A stretch of DNA of 32,317 nt from Burkholderiaceae bacterium (GTDB taxonomy: Bacteria > Pseudomonadota > Gammaproteobacteria > Burkholderiales > Burkholderiaceae_E): the NCBI GenBank assembly GCA_023384005.1, contig JAHDXY010000020.1, positions 1-32,317 on the forward strand, written 5' to 3'. Below the pieces are notes generated by a model, which saw only the letters and a program-made list of their open reading frames with translations, was not told where the DNA came from and ran no database searches. The number at the start of each line of letters is the position of its first letter. Position 1 is the stretch's first letter. Positions 1 through 7,831 of the stretch are shown in pieces. Both the position numbers and the translations under genes were made by a program.

Positions 1-702
1 CGCCTTCGCCACAGCCATCACCTCGCAGCCCAGGCGCAGGAACGCATCGCGCCTGCGCGGGTCGGCGAAGTTGGCCGACATCGAATCGGGCGTGAGCGCG
101 GTCGCGGTGAGCATCGCGCCGTAGGCGAGCTTGCCCCAGAGGTAGCCGTAGATGTTGTCGGTGAGCACGGCGTCGGGTTCGAACACCGCGAGCAGCGCGT
201 GCATTTCCCGCGTGCGCTCGCGCACCGAGCCATCGATCTCGCCGACCACGACCGCGCCGCGATTGCCGTAGAGGATCTCGCCCGGTCCGTGCCAGTCGAC
301 GCCGTAGTTCACGAAGCATCCCATCGTGCGCGCGGCGCCGACGTGCTCGGCGATCACCAGTTCGTTCAGCCCGTTTTGCGCCGACAGCACATAGCCGTCG
401 TCGGCGAGAAACGGTGCGAGCTGTACGACAGCCACTTCGGTCGCGAGCGCCTTGACCGCGAGCACGATGCGCGAGAATTTCCTGCCGTGCGCGCGCAGTT
501 CGTCGATCGTCATCGACGGCACCACGACCCGGAAATCCTCGATCGGCCCGCCGATGTGCAGTCCGGTGCTCCGGCAGGCCTGCACGTGCGCCTCGACGAT
601 GTCGGTCATCAGCACCGGCACGCCCGCGCGTGCCCAGTACGCGCCCAGCGTTCCGCCGATCGCGCCGGCGCCCCAGATCAGGATCGGATCGCTGTCGGTC
701 AT
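1..702 (-). CDS. 2-dehydropantoate 2-reductase family protein (ApbA/PanE-like), partial
   Basis: The ATG at 702 opens a frame that runs unbroken to the window edge, so 234 N-terminal residues are visible and the C-terminus is missing. The N-terminus is an NAD(P)-binding Rossmann strand-loop with GAGAIGG at residues 11-17. A conserved SAQNGLNE segment and a GKLAYG segment resembling the substrate-side lysine region of the family follow. The family reduces 2-oxo acids such as ketopantoate with NADPH in the cytoplasm. The usual Asn after the lysine appears to be replaced (KLAYGAML), and the gene sits in a transporter/hydrolase cluster rather than with pantothenate genes. A catabolic oxo-acid or hydroxy-acid dehydrogenase is therefore as likely as PanE itself. 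A GAGGAAG ribosome-binding site precedes the ATG. The gap to iaaA upstream is 48 bp, so the two are probably co-transcribed. Confidence 0.85.
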   Translation of the reverse strand, partial: MTDSDPILIWGAGAIGGTLGAYWARAGVPVLMTDIVEAHVQACRSTGLHIGGPIEDFRVVVPSMTIDELRAHGRKFSRIVLAVKALATEVAVVQLAPFLADDGYVLSAQNGLNELVIAEHVGAARTMGCFVNYGVDWHGPGEILYGNRGAVVVGEIDGSVRERTREMHALLAVFEPDAVLTDNIYGYLWGKLAYGAMLTATALTPDSMSANFADPRRRDAFLRLGCEVMAVAKA

Positions 703-750
703 CCGGGTATCGCTTCCTCGCGGATCATTGCACAATCGCTTCGCGGCCCC

Positions 751-1704
751 TCAGGCCTGCAGTCGCCCAACGCGGATGATGTCCTCGTGGCTGGCCACCG
801 CGAGATTGCCCTCGGTGTCGACCCAGCCGCGATACATGCCGATCGTGTTGAAGGGGGTGTGCACGCAGCCCCGCGCGTCGATCGCGACCATGCCCGCGCC
901 GATCGCGTGCGACGACAGCGACTCGTGGACGACCGCGTCGGTTGCCTGTTCCAGCGATTGCCCCGCGTACATCATCCGTGCCGCGACGTCGTAGGCCGCC
1001 ACGCGGCGGATGAAGACCTCGCCCTGGCCGGTGCCCGAAACCGCACAGACGCCGTTTCGCGCATAGGTGCCCGCGCCCGCGATCGGGCTGTCTCCGACGC
1101 GCCCGACCGGCTTGTTGTTGAATCCGCCGGTGGAAGTGGCCGCTGCGAGGTTGCCTTCGGCGTCGAGCGCGACCGCGCCCACCGTGCCGTGTTTCTCGGC
1201 TTCTCCGGCCATCGCGATCGTGCCGGCGGCGGCGCGCGCCTTCAGGCTCGCGAGTGCCTGGACCTGGCGTTCGGTGGTGAAGTGGCGGTTCTCGACCAGC
1301 TCGATTCCGCACACCGCGGCGTAGTCGTCGGCCGCCGGCCCGGTGAGCAGCACGCTCGGCCCGTTCTCGAGCAGCGCGCGCGCCGCGCGCACCGGATTCC
1401 TGATCCTGCGCGCCGCGCACACGCCGCCAAAACGCAGGTCTGCGCCGTCCATGATCGAGGCGTCGAGTTCGTGCTCGCCCGCGGCGTTCATCGCCGCGCT
1501 GAACCCGGCGTTGAAGTAGGGGCTGTCCTCCATCACCACGACTGCCGCTTCGACCGCGTCGAGCGCCGAGCCGCCGCGCGCGAGCACCGCCCAGCCCGCG
1601 CGCAGCGAATCGGCCAGATGGGCGCGCGCCTCGTCCCACTGCGCAGCGCCCATCATCTCCACCGGCAGCGTGCCGCAGCCGCCGTGAATGCCGATCGCGA
1701 TCAT
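751..1704 (-). CDS. iaaA: Isoaspartyl peptidase / plant-type L-asparaginase (Ntn hydrolase)
   Basis: The 317-aa length is normal for the family. The precursor is made as one chain and cleaves itself before a threonine that becomes the N-terminal nucleophile. That site is visible as HGTVGAVALD with Thr174. It is followed by the conserved ATSTGG (189-194) and GRVGDSPIAGAG (201-212) blocks. The N-terminal HGGCGT and GGSALDAVEAAV blocks also match. These enzymes hydrolyse beta-aspartyl dipeptides and, more weakly, asparagine in the cytoplasm. In E. coli iaaA is in one operon with the gsiABCD peptide/glutathione transporter. Here it lies 42 bp downstream of a peptide-binding protein gene, which suggests it processes the imported substrate. 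The start has no strong ribosome-binding site, so it may be translationally coupled. Confidence 0.93.
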   Translation of the reverse strand: MIAIGIHGGCGTLPVEMMGAAQWDEARAHLADSLRAGWAVLARGGSALDAVEAAVVVMEDSPYFNAGFSAAMNAAGEHELDASIMDGADLRFGGVCAARRIRNPVRAARALLENGPSVLLTGPAADDYAAVCGIELVENRHFTTERQVQALASLKARAAAGTIAMAGEAEKHGTVGAVALDAEGNLAAATSTGGFNNKPVGRVGDSPIAGAGTYARNGVCAVSGTGQGEVFIRRVAAYDVAARMMYAGQSLEQATDAVVHESLSSHAIGAGMVAIDARGCVHTPFNTIGMYRGWVDTEGNLAVASHEDIIRVGRLQA

Positions 1705-1746
1705 CGCTGCCGATCGCCCGCCGGTCGTGGGATTGCGGACACGGAC

Positions 1747-3342
1747 TCAGTTCGCCGGCTTGATGTCCATCGCGAGCGTGTCCTCGTCGACACGCGGGTT
1801 GATCTTCACCTTGTTCTTCTGCATCGCCCAAGCCGAGCCCACCGAGACCAGGGGCAGGCGCTGGCGGTCCTTGAGCACCAGCGCGTTGGCCTGCTCGAGC
1901 AGCGCGCGGCGCTTGCCGTCGTCCATCTCGACCGCTGCGTCCTGCAGCACCTTGTCCATCTGCGGGTTCTTGTAGTTGAGCACGTTGAACGCGCCCATCT
2001 TCGCTTCCTTGTCGTTGGAGTGCGCCAGCGAGGAGAGCGTGTAGTGCGCCTCGCCGGTGAGCGTTCCCCAGCCCGACATCGACATCGAGAACTCGCCGCG
2101 GGTGCGCGCCGGGAAGAACACCGGCGCCGGCTGCGCGTTGGCCTTCGCCTCGATGCCGATCGCCGCTAGCATCTGCGCGACCGACGTGCCCACCTGCCGG
2201 TCGCCCGGCAGGCGGTCCTGCGTGAACGCGAAATTGATCCGGAAGCCGTTCGGGTAGCCCGCGTCGGCCATCAGCTTCTTCGCCGCGGCGACGTCGTACT
2301 TGCGCTCGCCCAGCGACTTGTTGAAGCCGAAGATCGACGAGGTCACCATCTGGTGCGAGGGCTTGCCGAGGCCTTCCATCGAGATCTCGGCGAGCGTCTT
2401 GCGGTCGATCGCCATGTCGATCGCGTCGCGCACGCGCTGGTCGAGCAAGGGGTTCTTCGCCAGCGCCGATCCGTCCTTCGCGCTGATCTGCCCGGCGGGC
2501 GGCGACTCGCGCTGGTCCAGTTCGATGTTGAACACGTACACGGTGTCGACCACCTCGACGCGCAGGTTCGGGTCGCGCTTGAGCGTGGCGACGTCGGCCG
2601 CGGGGACGCGCGAGATCAGGTCGAGCTGGCCGGCCTTCAACTGCGCAACGCGCGCCGCGTCGTTCGGGATTTCCTTGCGCACGTGCCGCGCCCAGGGCTC
2701 CTTGCCGCCCCAGTAGCCGTCGAATCGATCGAGCACGAGGTCGCCCTTTGGCGTCCACGACGCGAACTTGTAGGGACCGGTGCCGATCGCCGCCTTGCCC
2801 GAATTGAAGGCGGCGTTGGCGGTTTCCTTGGTCAGCCCGGCGGCCGCCTTGGACGAGACGATGAACAAGCGGATGAAGTCGTTCGGCAGCACCGGCGCGG
2901 GGCCGTTGGTCATGATCCGGATCGTGTGCGGGTCCACGATCTTCGTGCCCGACACGCGGCGAACGTAGATCGTCGTCGGGTTCGGCCCCGCGACCAGCGG
3001 AATGCGTTCGATCGAGAACTTGACGTCCTCGGCGGTGAAGTCCGAGCCGTCGTGGAACTTCACGCCCTTCCTGAGCTTGAACTCCCAGGTGGTCGGGTCG
3101 ACCGGCTTCCAGCTCTCGGCCAGGCGCGGCTCCACTTCCAGTCCGTTGCCGGACCAGGTGAGGGTGTCGAACACGTGCTTGAGCGCCTCGGCGTGAGTGC
3201 CGGTGGCGGTGAAGTGCGGGTCGATCGAATCGGGTCCTCCGCGCACGCCGATCGTGAGCGTCTGCGCGAGAGCCAGGCCGATCGATGCCGCGTAGAGCAG
3301 GGCAGCGGTCGCAACCTGTGCCGGCGAAGCGTACTTGGCCAT
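1747..3342 (-). CDS. ABC transporter substrate-binding protein, peptide/opine/nickel family (SBP family 5)
   Basis: This is a 531-aa periplasmic binding protein, the usual size for DppA/GsiB/OppA relatives. It has an N-terminal signal peptide (hydrophobic stretch about residues 10-26, likely cut after LALA). The early motif GGPDSIDPHFTATGTHAEAL and the block RKGVKFHDGSDFTAEDVKFS are typical of family 5. It should capture a small peptide or similar solute and pass it to the two permeases and two ATPases encoded on the other strand (4901-8850). A perfect AAGGAGG (complement of 3351-3357) lies inside the end of the upstream MarR gene and fixes the start at 3342. Only 3 bp separate the MarR stop from this start, so the two are one operon. 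The exact ligand cannot be read from the sequence. The downstream isoaspartyl peptidase suggests a beta-aspartyl peptide or a related amide. Confidence 0.92.
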   Translation of the reverse strand: MAKYASPAQVATAALLYAASIGLALAQTLTIGVRGGPDSIDPHFTATGTHAEALKHVFDTLTWSGNGLEVEPRLAESWKPVDPTTWEFKLRKGVKFHDGSDFTAEDVKFSIERIPLVAGPNPTTIYVRRVSGTKIVDPHTIRIMTNGPAPVLPNDFIRLFIVSSKAAAGLTKETANAAFNSGKAAIGTGPYKFASWTPKGDLVLDRFDGYWGGKEPWARHVRKEIPNDAARVAQLKAGQLDLISRVPAADVATLKRDPNLRVEVVDTVYVFNIELDQRESPPAGQISAKDGSALAKNPLLDQRVRDAIDMAIDRKTLAEISMEGLGKPSHQMVTSSIFGFNKSLGERKYDVAAAKKLMADAGYPNGFRINFAFTQDRLPGDRQVGTSVAQMLAAIGIEAKANAQPAPVFFPARTRGEFSMSMSGWGTLTGEAHYTLSSLAHSNDKEAKMGAFNVLNYKNPQMDKVLQDAAVEMDDGKRRALLEQANALVLKDRQRLPLVSVGSAWAMQKNKVKINPRVDEDTLAMDIKPAN

Positions 3343-3345
3343 GGG

Positions 3346-3915
3346 TCAGTCCTCCTTGTCGATGCGTGTCGGCCATGCGGCCTGGTTCAGGATGACTTTC
3401 GTCATCAGGTAGTTGAGCGTCTCGCGCTCTTCGGCGCTCAGCGCTTCGAGAAGCATCTCTTCACGCGCCACCAGCAGCGGCACCGTTTCGTCGAGTATGT
3501 GCCTGCCTTGCGCGGTCAGGTAGAGCAGTCGGCGGCGGCGATCGTCGCTGTCCTGGATGCGGTGGATCAGCTTGCGGTGCAGCAGGCGATTGACCGCGCG
3601 GCTCAGCGTGTTGCGCGGCCGCGCCGAGGACGCCGCCACGTCTTCGGCGGTAATCCCCTCGCGCAGGCCGATCGCGTAGAGCACGACGTGCTCGGGGCCG
3701 GTGAGGTCGAATGCGCGCGCGATCCAGTCGTATACCGGCTGGTTGAAGTGGTGGGCGATGAAATTGACCCGGAACGACAGCCGGCAGGGGTTGTGCCAGA
3801 GCTTGACGCCGACCATCGGGTTCATGCCCTCGGGCACGCTCGGCGGCGCCGGATGGCGCCGGGCCGCGGGCTGCGCGCGCGCGATCCGCCGATCGGAGTT
3901 CTTCGCCTGCAGCAT
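3346..3915 (-). CDS. MarR-family transcriptional regulator
   Basis: The product is a winged-helix repressor/activator. The recognition region TAEDVAASSARPRNTLSRAV is followed by the MarR wing DSDDRRRRLLYLTAQG, and helices at both ends would form the dimer interface. I place the start at ATG 3915, giving 189 aa. The open frame continues upstream to an ATG at 4020, but that stretch (3942-4026) is full of palindromes and promoter-like elements and reads better as control DNA. A shorter start at 3825 (MNPMVG) is also possible. The gene is the first of the minus-strand operon and faces the creatininase/transporter operon. It probably controls both from the shared region in response to the imported solute. 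The inducer is unknown. Confidence 0.87.
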   Translation of the reverse strand: MLQAKNSDRRIARAQPAARRHPAPPSVPEGMNPMVGVKLWHNPCRLSFRVNFIAHHFNQPVYDWIARAFDLTGPEHVVLYAIGLREGITAEDVAASSARPRNTLSRAVNRLLHRKLIHRIQDSDDRRRRLLYLTAQGRHILDETVPLLVAREEMLLEALSAEERETLNYLMTKVILNQAAWPTRIDKED

Positions 3916-3941
3916 GGCTCGCGGCACCTCGCCCTTTGTCC

Positions 3942-4026
3942 TGGAATTGATTCCAAATGGATGTTGACGCCGCCAAACCGCAATGTCAACATCGATCAGG
4001 TCGATCGTTAATCGTTCCATTTGGAA
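3942..4026. promoter_or_regulatory. Divergent control region with MarR-type operator palindromes
   Basis: Three overlapping inverted repeats sit between the diverging operons. TGGAAT-TG-ATTCCA is at 3942-3955. GATGTTGAC (3960-3968) pairs with GTCAACATC (3985-3993), a perfect 9+9 repeat. TTCCAAATGG (3951-3960) pairs with CCATTTGGAA (4017-4026), and the second arm is itself part of TTCCA-TT-TGGAA (4015-4026). The 9-bp repeat creates a TTGAC -35-like element on each strand, with CAACAT 17 bp away at a weak -10 position in both directions. A repressor bound there could therefore shut both promoters. Operator function is inferred from position and symmetry. Confidence 0.6.
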
Positions 4027-4109
4027 GTGCTTGTGTATCGACCCCAGACCGCACCGGGCGTGTTCCCAGGCGCGCGCACACCGGTCGATCCGACAGTGCT
4101 GGAGAGGCG

Positions 4110-4811
4110 ATGCGAATCAGCGAGATGAACTGGATGCAGGTGCGCGACCACGCGCTCGAGGGCGACACGGCCGTGCTGCCGATCGGCTCGACCGAACAGC
4201 ACGCCTACCTGTCGCTTTGCGTCGACGCGATCCTGTCCGAGCGCGTCGCGGCCGAGGCCGCCGAACCGATCGGCGTGCCGGTCTTTCCGGTGATCAACTA
4301 CGGGCTCACGCCGAGCTTCGTCGACTTCCCCGGCACCGTGACGCTCAGGCTCTCGACGCTTTGCGCGCTGGTGACCGACGTGCTCGAGGGAATCGTGCGC
4401 GCCGGCTTCTCGCGCATCGTCATCGTCAACGGCCACGGCGGCAACGGCCCGGCGCACGGCGCCGTGCTGCAGTGGCTCGACGATCACCGCGGCGTGCAGG
4501 TCAAGTGGCACAACTGGTGGAACGCGCCGAAGACCTGGGCCAAGGTCTGCGAGATCGACGAACTCGCGTCGCACGCGTCGTGGATGGAGAACTTCCCGTG
4601 GACGCGCCCCGCTGGCGTCGAGATGCCGGGCGAACGCAAGCCGATGATCGACCTGGTGCGCTACCAGCAGCTCGACCCCGGCGCGAAGAAGACGCTGATC
4701 GGCGACGGCAACTTCGGCGGCAGCTACCAGAGGAGCGACGAGGACGTGCTCGCGCTGTGGAAGGTGGCGGTCGAGGAGACGCGAACGATCATCTCCGAGG
4801 GCTGGGCGTGA
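4110..4811 (+). CDS. Creatininase-family amidohydrolase
   Basis: This 233-aa metal-dependent cyclic-amide or amide hydrolase matches the creatininase family in size. The metal-site motifs are visible: PIGSTEQH with Glu29 and His31, Asp39 in LCVDAILSER, NGHGGN with His110, and HASWMEN with Glu161. The usual GPHLP after the first motif is changed to AYLSL, so substrate preference may differ from creatinine amidohydrolase. The family also includes MftE-like peptidases and formamide-releasing enzymes. The ATG at 4110 is preceded by GGAGAGG (4101-4107). Upstream extensions of the frame run through the control region and are rejected. It leads the plus-strand operon, 89 bp ahead of the first permease gene, so it probably acts on the imported compound. 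Confidence 0.9.
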   Translation: MRISEMNWMQVRDHALEGDTAVLPIGSTEQHAYLSLCVDAILSERVAAEAAEPIGVPVFPVINYGLTPSFVDFPGTVTLRLSTLCALVTDVLEGIVRAGFSRIVIVNGHGGNGPAHGAVLQWLDDHRGVQVKWHNWWNAPKTWAKVCEIDELASHASWMENFPWTRPAGVEMPGERKPMIDLVRYQQLDPGAKKTLIGDGNFGGSYQRSDEDVLALWKVAVEETRTIISEGWA

Positions 4812-4831
4812 ACCCCTCCCGCGCCCGCTTC

Positions 4832-4873
4832 GCCCGCCGCGGCGCTGCCCCGCCCGGCGGGCGCCGCCGCGCC
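4832..4873 (+). repeat. GC-rich inverted repeat between creatininase and permease genes
   Basis: The 89-bp spacer holds two nested inverted repeats. CGGCGC (4840-4845) pairs with GCGCCG (4861-4866), extendable to about nine pairs with one mismatch. Inside it CCCGCC faces GGCGGG. No T-run follows, so it is not a classical terminator. It could stabilise the creatininase message or lower read-through into the transporter genes. The next start, at 4901, has no clear ribosome-binding site. Confidence 0.4.
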
Positions 4874-4900
4874 TGAGGCGCAACGCACCGGGCACGCACG

Positions 4901-5872
4901 ATGCTTGGTTTCCTGATCCAGCGCCTGCTCCAGGCGGCGGTCGTGATGCTGGTGATCTCGGCGCTGGTGTTCGTCGGCGTGTACGCGATCGGCAACCCGA
5001 TCGACGTGCTGCTCTCGCCCGACGCGACGCAGGAGATCCGCGAACAGGCGATTCGTGCCTACGGCCTGGACCTGCCGCTGTGGCAGCAGTACGGGCGCTT
5101 CCTCGCGCGGCTCGTCACCGGCGATTTCGGCCGCTCCTTCGTGTTCAACATGCCGGTGCTCGAACTGATCTTCTCGCGCCTGCCGGCGACGGTCGAGCTC
5201 ACGCTCGCCGCGGTGCTCGCCGCGACGGTGCTGGGCATCACACTGGGCATGTACGCCGGCTACCGCCCGAACGGTGTCGCGGCGCGCCTGATCATGGCCG
5301 CGTCGACGCTGGGCTTCTCGGTGCCCACGTTCTGGATCGGGCTGGTGCTGATCTTCTCGTTCGCGGTGTCGCTCGGCTGGCTGCCCGCGGGCGGGCGCGG
5401 CCAGACCGCGATGCTGTTCGGCCTGAACTGGAGCTTCCTCACGCCCAACGGCCTGTCGCACCTGCTGCTGCCGGCGATCAACCTGTCGCTGTTCAAGATG
5501 GCCCTGATGATCCGGCTGGCGCGCGCGGGAACGAGCGAGGTGATGATGACCGACGCGGTCAAGTTCGCGCGCGCCACCGGCCAGTCCGAGCGCACGGTGC
5601 TGGTGCGCCACGTGCTGCGGCTGATCTCGATTCCGCTGGTCACGGTGTTCGGGCTGGAGCTCGGTTCGACGCTGGCCTTCGCGGTCGTCACCGAAACGAT
5701 CTTCTCCTGGCCCGGCGTGGGCAAGCTGATCATCGATTCGATCAACGCGCTGGATCGCCCGGTGATGGTTGCGTACCTGATGCTGGTCGCGTTCCTGTTC
5801 ATCCTGATCAACCTGCTGGTCGATCTCGCCAACGCGGCGCTCGACCCGCGCATCCGGCTGCGCCGGGCCTGA
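4901..5872 (+). CDS. ABC transporter permease, DppB/GsiC type
   Basis: The 323-aa inner-membrane protein has the standard DppB/OppB layout: one N-terminal membrane helix (LIQRLLQAAVVMLVISALVF), a large periplasmic loop carrying the GNPIDVLLSPDAT stretch, then five more helices. The cytoplasmic coupling motif is visible as RAGTSEVMMTDAVKFARATG (about residues 207-226), followed by LRLISIPLVTVFGLELGSTL. It forms the translocation channel with the next gene product. The two genes are only about 10 bp apart. It works with the binding protein encoded at 1747-3342. Confidence 0.93.
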   Translation: MLGFLIQRLLQAAVVMLVISALVFVGVYAIGNPIDVLLSPDATQEIREQAIRAYGLDLPLWQQYGRFLARLVTGDFGRSFVFNMPVLELIFSRLPATVELTLAAVLAATVLGITLGMYAGYRPNGVAARLIMAASTLGFSVPTFWIGLVLIFSFAVSLGWLPAGGRGQTAMLFGLNWSFLTPNGLSHLLLPAINLSLFKMALMIRLARAGTSEVMMTDAVKFARATGQSERTVLVRHVLRLISIPLVTVFGLELGSTLAFAVVTETIFSWPGVGKLIIDSINALDRPVMVAYLMLVAFLFILINLLVDLANAALDPRIRLRRA

Positions 5873-5882
5873 AGTGCCCGAC

Positions 5883-6785
5883 ATGACCCAGGCCGGTGCT
5901 CGCGACCTTTCCGCCGCTTCGCCGTTGCGGCTGTTCTGGTTCGAATTCCGCCAGAACCGCGTCGCGCTGGTCTCGCTCGCGATCGTCGTCCTGATCGCGG
6001 CTGCCGCACTGCTCGCGCCGGTGCTCGTGCCGCAGAACCCCTACGACCTCGCGAGCCTGGTGCTGGGCGACGCGCGCCGCCCGCCCGGGCACGTCGGCCT
6101 GAACGGTTTCGTCTATCACCTGGGCAGCGATGCGCAGGGCCGCGACCTGCTTTCGGCGATCGTCTACGGCTTGCGCATCTCGATTCAGGTCGGCGTGATC
6201 GCGGGCGCCGTGGCCTTCGTGTTCGGCGTGACCATGGGCGCGAGCGCGGCCTTCCTGGGCGGGCGCACCGAGGCGCTGATCATGCGCATCGTCGACCTCC
6301 AGCTGTCGTTTCCGGCGATCCTGCTCGCGCTGATGATCTCGGCGGTGCTGGGCAAGGGAATGTGGCAGCTGGTCGCCGCGCTCGTCGCCGCGCAGTACGC
6401 GTACTTCGCGCGCACCGCGCACGGCGCCGCTTCGGTCGAGCGCGGCAAGGACTACGTCGAGGCGGCATTGTCCACCCCGCTGTCGGCGCGGCGCGTGATC
6501 TTCCGCCACATCCTGCCCAACTGCATGCCGCCGCTGATCGTCGTGGCCACCGTGCAGGTGGCCAACTCGATCGCGCTCGAGGCGACGCTGTCCTTTCTCG
6601 GGCTCGGCCTGCCGCCGACCGAACCGTCGCTCGGCTCGCTGATCGCCAACGGTTTCGAGTACCTGCTCTCGGGGCGCTACTGGATCTCGATCTACCCGGG
6701 CATTGCGCTGATCACGCTGATCGTTGCGATCAACCTGGTGGGCGACCAGGTGCGCGACCAGATCAACCCGAGGTTGCGGCGGTGA
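5883..6785 (+). CDS. ABC transporter permease, DppC/GsiD type
   Basis: The predicted 300-aa inner-membrane permease has an N-terminal cytoplasmic segment, a first helix (ALVSLAIVVLIAAAALLAPV) and the diagnostic DppC motif HLGSDAQGRDLLSAIVYGLR. The EAA-type coupling loop is ERGKDYVEAALSTPLSARRV, and LSFLGLGLPPTEPSLGSLI follows, characteristic of this subfamily. I prefer ATG 5883. A GTG at 5874 in the same frame would add three residues, and neither start has a strong ribosome-binding site. The stop overlaps the GTG start of the downstream ATPase by four bases, indicating translational coupling. It pairs with the DppB-like permease immediately upstream. Confidence 0.92.
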   Translation: MTQAGARDLSAASPLRLFWFEFRQNRVALVSLAIVVLIAAAALLAPVLVPQNPYDLASLVLGDARRPPGHVGLNGFVYHLGSDAQGRDLLSAIVYGLRISIQVGVIAGAVAFVFGVTMGASAAFLGGRTEALIMRIVDLQLSFPAILLALMISAVLGKGMWQLVAALVAAQYAYFARTAHGAASVERGKDYVEAALSTPLSARRVIFRHILPNCMPPLIVVATVQVANSIALEATLSFLGLGLPPTEPSLGSLIANGFEYLLSGRYWISIYPGIALITLIVAINLVGDQVRDQINPRLRR

Positions 6786-7831
6786 GCGCGGGCGCCGACC
6801 GGCTCGCGCGGGCGGATGCCTCGCCCACCGCGACCGAGCCGCCTCGGGCGACCGCGCAGGCGCGCCCGCCCCTGCTGCAGGTGCGCGGGCTCGCCACGCA
6901 CTTCATGCTCCACGCGGGCGTCGTGCGCGCGGTCGACGACGTCTCGTTCGATCTCTCGGCAGGGGAGACGCTGGGGCTGGTCGGCGAGTCGGGATCGGGC
7001 AAGACCGTCACCGGGTTCTCGCTGCTCGGGCTGGTCGACCCCCCGGGGCGGATCGTCGCCGGTTCGATCCGGCTCGACGGCGACGAACTGGTCGGGCTCG
7101 ACGAAACCGCGATGCGCGCGGTGCGCGGGCGGCGCATGGCGATGGTGTTCCAGGATCCGATGACCACGCTCAACCCGGTGCTGAGCATCGCCACGCAGAT
7201 GCGCCTGGCGATCGAGGCGCACGAGCGCGTTTCGAGGAAGGCAGCGCGCGAACGTTCGGTCGCGGTGCTCGATCGCGTCGGGATTCCGGACGCCGAGCGG
7301 CGCATCGACGCTTTCCCGCACCAGTTCTCGGGCGGGATGCGCCAGCGCGTCGCGATCGCCGTCGCGCTGCTCAACAAGCCCGCGCTGATCGTCTGCGACG
7401 AGCCCACGACCGCGCTCGACGTCTCGATCCAGGCGCAGATCCTCACCGAGATGCGCGCGCTGGTGGCCGACCTGGGCACCGCGCTGATCTGGATCAGCCA
7501 CGACCTGGCCACCGTGTCTTCGCTGGCCGAACGGATCATGGTGATGTACGCCGGGCGCATCGTCGAGTACGGCCCGACCAGCGAGGTGCTCTCGGCGCCG
7601 CGCCACCCCTACACGAAGGGCCTGCTGCAGTCGCTTCCCGCGCGTGCCGAGCCGGGCAAGGCGCTGGCGCAGATCCCGGGGTCGACGCCGTCGCTGCTGG
7701 ACCTGCCAGCGGGGTGCGCGTTCCGCCCGCGCTGCCCCTGCGCGAGCGACGCCTGCGCCGTCGCGCCGGCAAGCACCGACGCGCCCGCGCAAGCGCGCGG
7801 CTGGCGCTGCCACCATCCGCTGGCGCAATGA
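6782..7831 (+). CDS. ABC transporter ATP-binding protein, DppD type
   Basis: The 349-aa ATPase starts at GTG 6782, sharing four bases (GTGA) with the permease stop. A longer frame upstream only shadows the permease. Walker A is GESGSGKT (residues 68-75), the signature is FSGGMRQR, and Walker B is ALIVCDEPTTALD. The switch histidine is in WISHDLATV. The C-terminal oligopeptide-type extension has the cysteine-rich GCAFRPRCPCASDAC, common in DppD/OppD. The first 30 residues before the ABC domain are Ala/Pro/Arg-rich and atypically long. It energises peptide import as a heterodimer with the next gene product. E. coli GsiA carries both halves in one chain, whereas here they are separate. Confidence 0.93.
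   Translation: MSAGADRLARADASPTATEPPRATAQARPPLLQVRGLATHFMLHAGVVRAVDDVSFDLSAGETLGLVGESGSGKTVTGFSLLGLVDPPGRIVAGSIRLDGDELVGLDETAMRAVRGRRMAMVFQDPMTTLNPVLSIATQMRLAIEAHERVSRKAARERSVAVLDRVGIPDAERRIDAFPHQFSGGMRQRVAIAVALLNKPALIVCDEPTTALDVSIQAQILTEMRALVADLGTALIWISHDLATVSSLAERIMVMYAGRIVEYGPTSEVLSAPRHPYTKGLLQSLPARAEPGKALAQIPGSTPSLLDLPAGCAFRPRCPCASDACAVAPASTDAPAQARGWRCHHPLAQ

Noticed and set aside
199-2169. Plus-strand open frame of 656 codons
   Set aside because: Arg/His/Asp/Val-rich composition, antisense to the ketopantoate-reductase-like and isoaspartyl peptidase genes, which have clear motifs; it is a GC-rich shadow frame.
3916-4020. Extending the MarR gene to the ATG at 4020
   Set aside because: The extra 35 codons would cover the palindrome-rich divergent promoter region.
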